From assembly GCA_030616505.1 (NCBI GenBank), contig JAUWXD010000036.1, forward strand, positions 1 through 5,495: a stretch of 5,495 bases of DNA, given 5' to 3'. Each line of letters begins with the position of its first letter. Positions within the stretch are counted from its first letter, which is position 1. The position numbers and the translations under genes are program-made. Shown here one piece after another: positions 1-5,495 of the stretch. This DNA comes from Hadesarchaea archaeon (GTDB lineage Archaea; Hadarchaeota; Hadarchaeia; Hadarchaeales; Hadarchaeaceae). The notes under the pieces were generated by a model, which saw nothing but the letters and a program-made list of their open reading frames with translations, ran no database searches and was not told where the DNA came from.

Positions 1-915
1 ATCGCTCCAAAGTCCATAAACAAGTTTTTCTTCTGTAACTCTGGTGCTGAAGCTATAGAAGGGGCATTCAAGCTCGCGATAAAGCACACCAAACGTCAAC
101 GTATCATCGCCATGCATGGTTCGTTCCACGGGAGAACCACCGCTGCAGTAGGCGCAACTTGGAAAATCTCCTACCGAGAACCGTTCGAGGCACTCATCCC
201 AAAAATCTTCGATTTCGTACCGTACAACGACCTCGCAGCTGTGGAGCAGGCTATTAGCGAGCAGACAGCTGCCGTGGTCGTCGAACCCATCCAAGGAGAG
301 GGAGGTGTGAACGTGCCGTCTGATGACTACTTGCCGGGGCTACGAAAAATCTGCGATGCGCATAATGTGCTGCTGATTTGCGATGAGGTTCAAACAGGTA
401 TGGGGCGTACCGGAAAATGGTTCGCGTGCCAGCACTGGGGAGTCGAACCGGATGAGATCACGATGGCGAAAGCACTTGGGGGTGGTTTCCCCATAGGCTG
501 CCTAGGTGCCAAAGCAGATGTGATGAAATCATTCTCTCCAGGAAACCACGCTGCCACGTTCGGCGGTAATCCGCTTGCGTGCGCAGCAGCAAAAGCGGTC
601 GTGCAGACGATGCAAAAGCTGAATTTGCCTCAACGAGCCGAAAAGGTTGGTGGGTATTTCAAAAAACGTCTGAATGAACTCGCCGAAAAACATCGATGCG
701 TGCAGGATGTCAGGGGGCGTGGGTTAATTCTAGCGATTGAACTCAAAGCGAAACAGGCTGCGGATGATGCTGTAGTCAAGGCGAGAGAACGTGGGTTTCT
801 GATAAACTGCACCGCAGATAAAGTTTTGAGGTTCGTACCACCACTTATAGTCGAACGAGATCATATTGACAGTCTGGTGGAAAATCTCGACAAAATACTC
901 GTGGAGGTTGGATGA
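1..915 (+). CDS. argD: Acetylornithine (or LysW-ornithine/lysine) aminotransferase, 5'-truncated by window edge
   Basis: This is a class-III PLP-dependent aminotransferase. It swaps the amino group between glutamate and N-acetylglutamate semialdehyde to give N-acetylornithine, in the cytoplasm. The frame is open from base 1, so the ATG at 112 is internal. The 304 visible residues lack roughly 80-100 residues of the usual N-terminus. Visible motifs, numbered from the window edge, are FFCNSGAEA (about 10-18, phosphate/PLP site), HGSFHGRT (39-46), EPIQGEGG (95-102), the PLP-ring aspartate in CDEVQTG (D128) and the Schiff-base lysine in MAKALGGGFP (K157, bases 469-471). RGRGLILAIEL follows near the C-terminus. 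The stop overlaps the start of argF, so the two are probably co-transcribed. In archaea this family can also act on LysW-carried ornithine or lysine intermediates (LysJ/ArgD). The argF neighbour favours an arginine role, but carrier specificity cannot be read from this fragment. Confidence 0.92.
   Translation: MAPKSINKFFFCNSGAEAIEGAFKLAIKHTKRQRIIAMHGSFHGRTTAAVGATWKISYREPFEALIPKIFDFVPYNDLAAVEQAISEQTAAVVVEPIQGEGGVNVPSDDYLPGLRKICDAHNVLLICDEVQTGMGRTGKWFACQHWGVEPDEITMAKALGGGFPIGCLGAKADVMKSFSPGNHAATFGGNPLACAAAKAVVQTMQKLNLPQRAEKVGGYFKKRLNELAEKHRCVQDVRGRGLILAIELKAKQAADDAVVKARERGFLINCTADKVLRFVPPLIVERDHIDSLVENLDKILVEVG
903..908 (+). promoter_or_regulatory. Shine-Dalgarno site for argF
   Basis: GGAGGT lies inside the last codons of argD and matches the core of the archaeal/bacterial anti-Shine-Dalgarno sequence. 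It ends 3 bases before the ATG at 912 and 6 bases before the ATG at 915. The second spacing is the more usual, so it favours ATG 915 as the real argF start. Confidence 0.65.
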
Positions 916-1841
916 TGGTAAAACACTTGCTTTCGATGCAAGACTTAAACACGGAAGAAATCTTGGATATTTTGGTCAGGGCAACAGAAATAAAACAGAG
1001 TCTTCGAAACAGAGAACCCCATAAATTTCTTCGTGGAAAAACTTTGGCAATGATTTTTGCGAAACCTTCAACTCGTACGCGCGTCAGTTTCGAAACAGCT
1101 ATGACTCACTTGGGCGGTCATGCTATCTATATGGGATGGAGTGATCTCCAACTTGGACGGGGCGAAACAATCGCCGATACTGCCAGAACTCTCTCTCGAT
1201 ATGTTGATGTCATCATGGCCAGGCTGTTCAAACATGATGACATCGTCGAACTTGCCCGTCACTCAAGCGTCCCAGTAATTAATGCGCTAACAGACCTACA
1301 TCATCCGTGTCAAACACTTGCCGATTTATTGACCATCCAAGAGCGTAAGAAAGGCCTCAGAGGACTCAAACTCGCTTGGATTGGCGACGGAAACAATGTT
1401 TGCAATTCCTTGATGCTCGGGTGTACGCTTGTTGGGATGAATATCTCAGTTGGGTGTCCAAAGGGCTACGAACCACCTGATGAAATCGTAAAACAAGCGA
1501 AAAGGAATGTCAATAAGGTTGGTGGGATAATAGAAATTTCGAACGACCCGAAAAAAACCATCAAGGGAGCCGATATCGTCTACACTGATGTATGGGTTTC
1601 GATGGGGCAAGACAAGGAGAGGAAAAAGAGATTGCGCGATTTTAAGAGATACCAAGTAAACCCCAAACTCTTGAAACATGCGAAACGCGATGTTATTTTC
1701 ATGCACTGCCTGCCGGCCCACCGAGGAGAAGAAGTCACCGCAGAAGTGATAGATGGGCCACGTTCGGCGGTGTGGGATCAAGCCGAAAATCGTATGCATG
1801 CACAGAAAGCCTTGCTCGTTTCTTTAATCCGTAGCCGATAG
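912..1841 (+). CDS. argF: Ornithine carbamoyltransferase
   Basis: Catalyses carbamoyl phosphate + L-ornithine to L-citrulline + phosphate in the cytoplasm, the sixth step of arginine synthesis. The 309-residue length is normal for the family. All diagnostic motifs are intact: the carbamoyl-phosphate loop STRTR (53-57), a second phosphate-site segment GRGETIADTARTLSRY (82-97), HPCQ (131-134), DGNN (159-162), the ornithine-binding SMGQ loop (230-233) and HCLPAHRGEE with the catalytic cysteine (265-274). These separate it from aspartate carbamoyltransferase and show no sign of the acetylornithine-specific variant. The frame opens with tandem ATG codons at 912 and 915. The longer form overlaps argD by four bases (ATGA). 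The shorter form (308 residues) has better spacing to the GGAGGT at 903-908 and is my preferred start. The gene ends 5 bases from the convergent argH stop. Confidence 0.97.
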   Translation: MMVKHLLSMQDLNTEEILDILVRATEIKQSLRNREPHKFLRGKTLAMIFAKPSTRTRVSFETAMTHLGGHAIYMGWSDLQLGRGETIADTARTLSRYVDVIMARLFKHDDIVELARHSSVPVINALTDLHHPCQTLADLLTIQERKKGLRGLKLAWIGDGNNVCNSLMLGCTLVGMNISVGCPKGYEPPDEIVKQAKRNVNKVGGIIEISNDPKKTIKGADIVYTDVWVSMGQDKERKKRLRDFKRYQVNPKLLKHAKRDVIFMHCLPAHRGEEVTAEVIDGPRSAVWDQAENRMHAQKALLVSLIRSR

Positions 1842-1846
1842 ATGAA

Positions 1847-3202
1847 CTAGACAAGAGTCTTGAACCGTTTCCAAACTTTCTGCAATTGCGCTTGCTCTTT
1901 TTGGATATTCTTTCTCTCTGTGTCAATCTTCTTCCTGAGTTTCGCCAAACCGAGATTTCCAGGAGCACCGAGATGTTTTTTCGAAAGGATGTTCTTGGCT
2001 GGGTCCTCTGTTTTGAGCTTGTTTAGTTCTTTAGCTACTTTATGGTACGCATCGCGGAAAGGTATCCCTTCTTTCACGGCAAGCTTGAGCGCTCTATCTG
2101 CTGCAAAAATTTCTGGGGTGAAAGAATCCAGAAGGACTTTCTTATTCACCTTGAGGTTCCGAATTATCTTGCCTGCTACCTTTAAACACAACTCCGTCGT
2201 GCTCAAGGACTCCATCAACGGTTTCTTTGTTTCTTGGAGATCTCGATTGTAACCCGAGGGGAGATTCCGGATGGTCACTAGCAATTGGAACAATCTTGAA
2301 ACAGTCAGTGCGGAGCGAGCGCGAATTAATTCTAGAGGGCCTGGGTTCTGTTTTTGAGGCATGATGCTAGAGCCAGGGCAATACTCCTTGGGCAATGAAA
2401 AGTAACCAAGTTCTGGCACGCTGAAAAAGATTATGTCATTGGAAAGCTTGGAAAGATCCTCAGTCACCTGCGCCAGGGCAAAGACGACTATTGCTTCTAT
2501 CTTCCCCCTGCTGTTGTTAGCGTAAAGCACGTTGTTTTGGACTCTATCAAACCCCAACAAGTCGCTGACAAGATGGCGGTCGATGGGAAGGGGAACCCCA
2601 TAGCTGGCGGCCGAACCGAGCGGACACTGGTTGTTCAGCTGATATGTAATTTTGAGGAGTTCAAAATCGTCCATTAGAGATTCTGCGAAAGCTGAGGCCC
2701 ACAACCCCACCGACGAAGGCATTGCACGCTGAGTATGGGTACGTCCGGGCATTGGAACGCTCTTGTACCTGTCAGCAAAATTCACCAATGCGCGGGCCAA
2801 GTTCAAGACTTCCGCTTGAATTTCCAGAAGCCTCTCCCGAGTGAATATCCGGACATCCACCAGCACTTGATCGTTCCGAGAGCGTGCCGTGTGAATCTTT
2901 TTGCCCAAGTTCCCCAACTTTCGAATCAAGAAATTCTCAACTGCAGTGTGCACATCCTCGTCTTCTGGCTTGATTTTGAACTGTCCTTTCTTGCTGGACG
3001 AGAGGATTTCCAACAAACACTTCTTGAGACTCACAAATTCTTTAGGGGTGAGAACACCAATTTTGGAAAGCATCTTCGCGTGAGCAATACTTCCGAAAAC
3101 ATCAGCTTTTACTAAATTCATGTCTAGAACGTAGTCTTCTCCAACTGTGAACTGCTCGATTTCCTTATCCAACACATATCCTTTGTCCCACAACTTTGTC
3201 AT
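1847..3202 (-). CDS. argH: Argininosuccinate lyase, divergent 'MPSSVGLW' variant
   Basis: Cleaves argininosuccinate to arginine and fumarate, the last step of the pathway. It is a cytoplasmic member of the fumarase/aspartase superfamily and is expected to be a homotetramer. The 451 residues fit the family. Motifs in order: DVHTAVE (83-89), ARSRNDQV (106-113), PGRTHTQRAMP with the conserved His156 (152-162), GSAASYG (196-202), the mobile catalytic loop GSSIMPQKQNP (277-287, catalytic serine, Lys284) and LPSGYNRDLQETK (314-326). Two segments differ from the textbook sequence. THTQRAMPSSVGLW replaces the usual THLQRAQPVTFGH, and KQNPG replaces KKNPD. I recall an archaeal/bacterial ArgH branch with the MPSS form, so the first change is probably a subfamily trait. 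The C-terminus (about 420-448) is Lys/Glu/Gln-rich and probably helical. The ATG overlaps the argG stop (ATGA) and only a weak GAGTGA precedes it, which suggests translational coupling to argG. Confidence 0.95.
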   Translation of the reverse strand: MTKLWDKGYVLDKEIEQFTVGEDYVLDMNLVKADVFGSIAHAKMLSKIGVLTPKEFVSLKKCLLEILSSSKKGQFKIKPEDEDVHTAVENFLIRKLGNLGKKIHTARSRNDQVLVDVRIFTRERLLEIQAEVLNLARALVNFADRYKSVPMPGRTHTQRAMPSSVGLWASAFAESLMDDFELLKITYQLNNQCPLGSAASYGVPLPIDRHLVSDLLGFDRVQNNVLYANNSRGKIEAIVVFALAQVTEDLSKLSNDIIFFSVPELGYFSLPKEYCPGSSIMPQKQNPGPLELIRARSALTVSRLFQLLVTIRNLPSGYNRDLQETKKPLMESLSTTELCLKVAGKIIRNLKVNKKVLLDSFTPEIFAADRALKLAVKEGIPFRDAYHKVAKELNKLKTEDPAKNILSKKHLGAPGNLGLAKLRKKIDTERKNIQKEQAQLQKVWKRFKTLV

Positions 3203-4434
3203 GTATTCACTCTTTTTTTCAGGGCCAACACTTTGTAGAGTAGCCCACGGATGTGTGCCGCATCCCTAGACATCCTTTGGTCGAAACCTGCAGTCTTGAT
3301 CGAGCGAAGTTCTGGTGCAAACAGACCTGTGGGTGAGCTCCGCTGCACTATCTCTATGTTCCCCTTGTAGAGTTTCACCTTGTATTTGCCCTCGACCGCT
3401 TTTTGTGATTGGTTGATGAAAGCTTCTAGCTCAAAGCGAAGTGGGTGGTATGCGTGTCCGTGATACATCAGATAGGCCCACTTCTGATCTACGGCTTTTT
3501 TGAACATCAATTCGTCTTTGGTAAGACAATACTGTTCGAGGTCTCTGTGCAGTTTGAGTATGATATGGGCTGCTGGCGCCTCGTATATCTCCCTAGATTT
3601 TAGGTCCATGATGCCGTCTTCGAACATGTCTATGCGACCGATGCCGTTTTCTCCACCGATATAATTCAGGTCGGAGATAAGCTGGAAAAGCGGCAACCGC
3701 TTTCCATTTAGCGTGACGGGTACCCCTTCCTTAAATTCTATTTCAACTATGGTGGGCTCATTTTTCGCCTCCTCAGGCACCTTTAGCCACATCCATATGT
3801 TATCGGGGAGTTCTTGGTTGAGGTCAACGGCCCCGCTGGCGATTGAACGGCACCACAGGGTCTTGTCGTCCCCTCCAGTGAGTGTCTCCACCACAGGCAC
3901 GCCCCATGCCTTGCAAAGCTCCTCTTCCTCTTTCCGTGTCAAATCAAAGTCCCTAACTGGCACAAGAATCCCCAAACCCGGGGCGAAGAGGGTAAACACA
4001 TTGTGCATCCTATACTGATCGTTACCTTTTCCGCTGCTTCCCTCGAGCAAAGCATCACAGCCCAGCTCCACAGCTTTCTCCGCCACATTGCGGGCGATGA
4101 GTTGACGAGTCATAGACGTGGATACCGGATAACCTTCATAGTCGGAATTGGCCTTAATCGCCATGGTTATCCAATCACGAGTAAACTCCTCCTTTACGTC
4201 GATTATAATCGGCTCGACTCCCAAAGCCTTGCCGTGGCTCTTGGATTGTTTTAGTTCTTCCTCCCCCTGCCCAACATCCACTGTGATGGGCACAATCTCC
4301 TTGGCCTTGTACTTTCGTCGGAGAAGTTCAATCGACAAGCTGGAATCAAGCCCTCCTGAAAAAGCGCAGGCTACTTTATTTACGGGTGGTGTTTCCACCG
4401 CCTCAATTTTTTTCTCTATCTCCGTGACGCTCAT
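3199..4434 (-). CDS. argG: Argininosuccinate synthase
   Basis: Joins citrulline and aspartate at the expense of ATP to form argininosuccinate, AMP and pyrophosphate in the cytoplasm. Its product is the substrate of the overlapping downstream argH. From the ATG at 4434 the protein has 411 residues, typical for the family. Visible are the N-type PP-loop AFSGGLDSS (24-32), TVDVGQGEEE (51-60), the substrate-binding segment STSMTRQLIARN (105-116), GKGNDQYR (135-142), DLTRKEEEELCKAWGVPV (164-181), DKTLWCRSI (190-198) and GENGIGRIDM (261-270). EGSSGKGNDQ (131-140) replaces the common HGCTGKGNDQ, and LWCRS replaces LWGRS. A TTG at 4452 would add six residues. I reject it because the purine tract at 4441-4450 would then be coding, while it is well placed as a ribosome site for ATG 4434. 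The gene is divergent from the winged-helix/DUF4443 gene. Confidence 0.96.
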   Translation of the reverse strand: MSVTEIEKKIEAVETPPVNKVACAFSGGLDSSLSIELLRRKYKAKEIVPITVDVGQGEEELKQSKSHGKALGVEPIIIDVKEEFTRDWITMAIKANSDYEGYPVSTSMTRQLIARNVAEKAVELGCDALLEGSSGKGNDQYRMHNVFTLFAPGLGILVPVRDFDLTRKEEEELCKAWGVPVVETLTGGDDKTLWCRSIASGAVDLNQELPDNIWMWLKVPEEAKNEPTIVEIEFKEGVPVTLNGKRLPLFQLISDLNYIGGENGIGRIDMFEDGIMDLKSREIYEAPAAHIILKLHRDLEQYCLTKDELMFKKAVDQKWAYLMYHGHAYHPLRFELEAFINQSQKAVEGKYKVKLYKGNIEIVQRSSPTGLFAPELRSIKTAGFDQRMSRDAAHIRGLLYKVLALKKRVNT

Positions 4435-4440
4435 TCTTTT

Positions 4441-4450
4441 CCCCCTCTCC
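4441..4450 (-). promoter_or_regulatory. Shine-Dalgarno-like tract for argG
   Basis: On the minus strand this reads GGAGAGGGGG. Its GAGG (4447-4444) sits 9 bases before the ATG at 4434. Only a weak GAGA precedes the alternative TTG at 4452, so this tract decides the start in favour of ATG 4434. Confidence 0.6.
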
Positions 4451-4508
4451 AATTTCTCAATGTCGGTAAAAAGTTTGTGGTGCCTATGCTTGAAGAGTTA
4501 CTATGCCC

Positions 4509-4524
4509 AAAAAAGATTAATTTA
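4509..4524 (+). promoter_or_regulatory. Candidate archaeal BRE/TATA element for the DUF4443 gene
   Basis: An A-rich run followed by TTAATTTA (4517-4524) resembles a purine-rich BRE plus TATA box. The TATA-like part lies about 26-33 bases before the ATG at 4550. That would place transcription initiation at or next to the start codon and imply a leaderless mRNA. This agrees with the lack of a well-spaced Shine-Dalgarno site: only AGG at 4538-4540 and a distant GGGGG at 4526-4530 are present. Confidence 0.4.
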
Positions 4525-4549
4525 CGGGGGTCAATATAGGTACGATTTC

Positions 4550-5107
4550 ATGTCAGTGGGTCCCCTACCACGTTTTGCCGAGGTGCACATTTACAGAGCA
4601 CTTGAGATGATTGCTAAACACGGAAAAATTGGGCGCAAGGAACTGACAAGGGAACTCGGCGTGGGGGAGGGAAGCGTGCGCACGATATTAAACCAGCTGA
4701 AAAAACGGGGGTTGATAACCTCGTCACGAGGAGGACACGTGCTTACGGCCAAGGGCAAAAGGATGCTTGGCAGACCCCTCAAGTTTGTGCAGGTCGATGC
4801 AGGCGATTTAACTGTTGGAGATAGTGATGTTGCGACGATTGTTCGTGGAGCAGCGAAGAAAGTCAAGCGAGGTATCGAACAACGTGATGAAGCGATAAAA
4901 GCCAACGCCCAAGGGGCGACTGTCCTCGTATTCAAAGAAGGTAAACTTAAGTTTCCAGATAGCTTTATGCACGTTGATAAAAGGCTGGCCAAATCAATTG
5001 TAGAACTCCTCGGACCTCGAGAAGGAGATGTCATTATAATTGGCTCCGGAAAAGATACGGCGGAGGCGGAGCGAGGTGCTCGCGCCGCCGTCAGATCACT
5101 GGTCTAA
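4550..5107 (+). CDS. Winged-helix DNA-binding protein with DUF4443 domain, putative transcriptional regulator
   Basis: A 185-residue protein with two parts. Residues about 8-66 form a winged helix-turn-helix: a first helix (12-23), IGRKELTRELG (27-37), a likely recognition helix beginning GEGSVRTILNQL (39-50), and a short Arg/Gly wing SSRGGHVLT (58-66). Residues about 75-185 match my recollection of archaeal DUF4443, with the conserved block VKRGIEQRDEAIK (105-117), GATVLVFKEGKLKFP (122-136) and a C-terminal DVIIIGSG...ERGARAA segment (160-180). No signal peptide or membrane segment is present, so it should be cytoplasmic. The ligand and targets of the family are unknown to me. Its divergent position next to argG makes regulation of arginine genes a reasonable inference, but autoregulation or an unrelated role is equally open. 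The frame stays open far upstream of 4550 only because it runs antisense to argG. ATG 4550 is chosen because GPLPRF then begins the conserved domain. Confidence 0.86.
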   Translation: MSVGPLPRFAEVHIYRALEMIAKHGKIGRKELTRELGVGEGSVRTILNQLKKRGLITSSRGGHVLTAKGKRMLGRPLKFVQVDAGDLTVGDSDVATIVRGAAKKVKRGIEQRDEAIKANAQGATVLVFKEGKLKFPDSFMHVDKRLAKSIVELLGPREGDVIIIGSGKDTAEAERGARAAVRSLV

Positions 5108-5116
5108 ATTTGGTAT

Positions 5117-5495
5117 CTACCACGACGGGGTTTCGTAGCTGAATTTGATGCTGTCCCCATTACTCATTTCGTAGCTCTCGACCCCTACCGTCGCAGACTC
5201 CCATAATGCTTTATCACTGTCCCAAATGTACCACATCCAGTACTTGCCGGCTTCCGTATTCTCACTAATGCCGTTTATGGAAACGAGATATGCACCAAGT
5301 CCTAGATAATACCTCGTCTCAATCACTGCTATTCGCTCCAATGCTCCGAGCGCGCTCGCGCCGTGAGTCAAATGTACAGTTTCCGTGGTAACATTGTCGG
5401 TGCCATAGTCGATCGTCACCTCGGCTGTTACCATCGTCTGTTGCAGCTGATCCATCTGAATGGCTAAAGTATTGACTTGGTTGCCAACGTAGACA
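5117..5495 (-). CDS. DUF4430-like (transcobalamin C-terminal-like) surface protein, 5'-truncated by window edge
   Basis: The minus-strand frame is open to the window edge, giving 125 visible residues. The internal ATG at 5455 is unlikely to be the start. The visible N-terminus (NQVNTLAIQMDQLQQTM) has hydrophobic residues at coiled-coil-like spacing, like the stalk that often follows a signal peptide or membrane anchor. The rest fits the DUF4430 beta-grasp-like fold: a beta strand VTAEVTIDYG, HGASALGALERI with the expected helix, YYLGLGAYLVSING, the aromatic YWMWYIWDSD, then a final GDSIKFSYE strand before the stop. The family is related to the C-terminal domain of transcobalamin/intrinsic factor and is usually exported. 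It may bind a small ligand or serve as an adhesive or display module. Nothing here shows cobalamin binding. It converges on the DUF4443 gene, with 9 bases between the stops, and has no evident link to arginine synthesis. The family call rests on motif memory without a search. Confidence 0.72.
   Translation of the reverse strand, partial: VYVGNQVNTLAIQMDQLQQTMVTAEVTIDYGTDNVTTETVHLTHGASALGALERIAVIETRYYLGLGAYLVSINGISENTEAGKYWMWYIWDSDKALWESATVGVESYEMSNGDSIKFSYETPSW

Larger units (their letters stand above)
4435..4549. promoter_or_regulatory. Divergent argG / DUF4443-gene intergenic control region
   Basis: These 115 bases separate two divergent starts, so they should hold both promoters. On the minus strand, CTTTTTACC (about 4465-4473) is a possible TATA-type element for argG, giving a transcript start close to the ribosome site. 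The AT block at 4509-4524, read on the minus strand, is an alternative with a leader of roughly 55-60 bases. A direct repeat CTATGC lies at 4484-4489 and 4501-4506, starts 17 bases apart. I saw no long palindrome or hairpin. All promoter calls here are inferred from composition and spacing. Confidence 0.5.

Noticed and set aside
112..915. ATG at 112 as the start of argD
   Set aside because: The frame continues in phase to base 1 and encodes the conserved FFCNSGAEA motif, so the gene is cut by the window edge.
1446..1799. 117-codon minus-strand open frame inside argF
   Set aside because: Antisense shadow of a fully conserved argF. There is no recognisable domain and no ribosome site was evident.
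912..1841. Possibility that this is N-acetylornithine carbamoyltransferase or aspartate carbamoyltransferase
   Set aside because: The SMGQ loop and HCLPAHRGEE with HPCQ are the ornithine carbamoyltransferase pattern.
1860..2252. 130-codon plus-strand open frame with a hydrophobic, membrane-like N-terminus
   Set aside because: The Phe/Leu richness is the antisense image of Lys/Glu-rich ArgH codons, so the apparent membrane segment is an artefact.
2735..3115. 126-codon plus-strand open frame
   Set aside because: Antisense to conserved ArgH motifs (ARSRNDQV and DVHTAVE), with no independent support.
4148..4549. Plus-strand open frame extending the DUF4443 gene upstream by 134 codons
   Set aside because: Most of it is antisense to the well-supported argG N-terminal half. 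The translation shows no domain, and the conserved protein begins at 4550.
4591..5034. 147-codon minus-strand open frame inside the DUF4443 gene
   Set aside because: Antisense shadow. The plus-strand frame carries the conserved winged helix and DUF4443 motifs.
5453..5455. ATG as the start of the DUF4430-like gene
   Set aside because: The frame is open to the window edge and the upstream residues continue the same coiled-coil-like pattern.
1..5495. CRISPR arrays, tRNA/rRNA genes, insertion sequences, toxin-antitoxin or phage genes
   Set aside because: No repeat-spacer pattern, tRNA-like fold, transposase motif or terminal inverted repeat was seen. Coding genes fill nearly all of the window.

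Overview
The window looks like chromosomal DNA from an archaeon. The main evidence is a winged-helix protein with a C-terminal DUF4443 domain, a family I know only from archaea. Supporting points are an ornithine carbamoyltransferase closest in motifs to the archaeal type, and tightly packed genes with 1-4 base overlaps. The sequence does not fix the lineage. The combination of DUF4443, a DUF4430-type surface protein and these ArgG/ArgH variants would suit an uncultured Bathyarchaeia-like or Thermoplasmatota-like genome, but that is a guess.

Layout: (1) positions 1-915, plus strand, the 3' part of an acetylornithine-type aminotransferase gene (argD) whose N-terminus lies outside the window. 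(2) 912-1841, plus strand, argF, overlapping argD. (3) 1847-3202, minus strand, argH, tail to tail with argF across a 5-base gap. (4) 3199-4434, minus strand, argG, transcribed ahead of argH with a 4-base ATGA overlap. (5) 4435-4549, a 115-base divergent intergenic region. (6) 4550-5107, plus strand, the winged-helix/DUF4443 gene. (7) 5117-5495, minus strand, the 3' part of a DUF4430-like, probably cell-surface, protein whose 5' end is outside the window.

Together the four arg genes cover most of the route from N-acetylglutamate semialdehyde to arginine. The aminotransferase makes (acyl)ornithine, ArgF makes citrulline, ArgG makes argininosuccinate and ArgH releases arginine and fumarate. The deacylation step and carbamoyl phosphate synthesis must be encoded elsewhere. 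The genes form two two-gene units facing each other (argD-argF and argG-argH).

No RNA gene, mobile element or CRISPR array was seen, and no stretch over 300 bases lacks a gene. Most of the window is ordinary amino-acid biosynthesis. The point most worth following is the uncharacterised DUF4443 putative regulator divergent from argGH. A second is that both ArgG and ArgH carry departures from the textbook active-site motifs.
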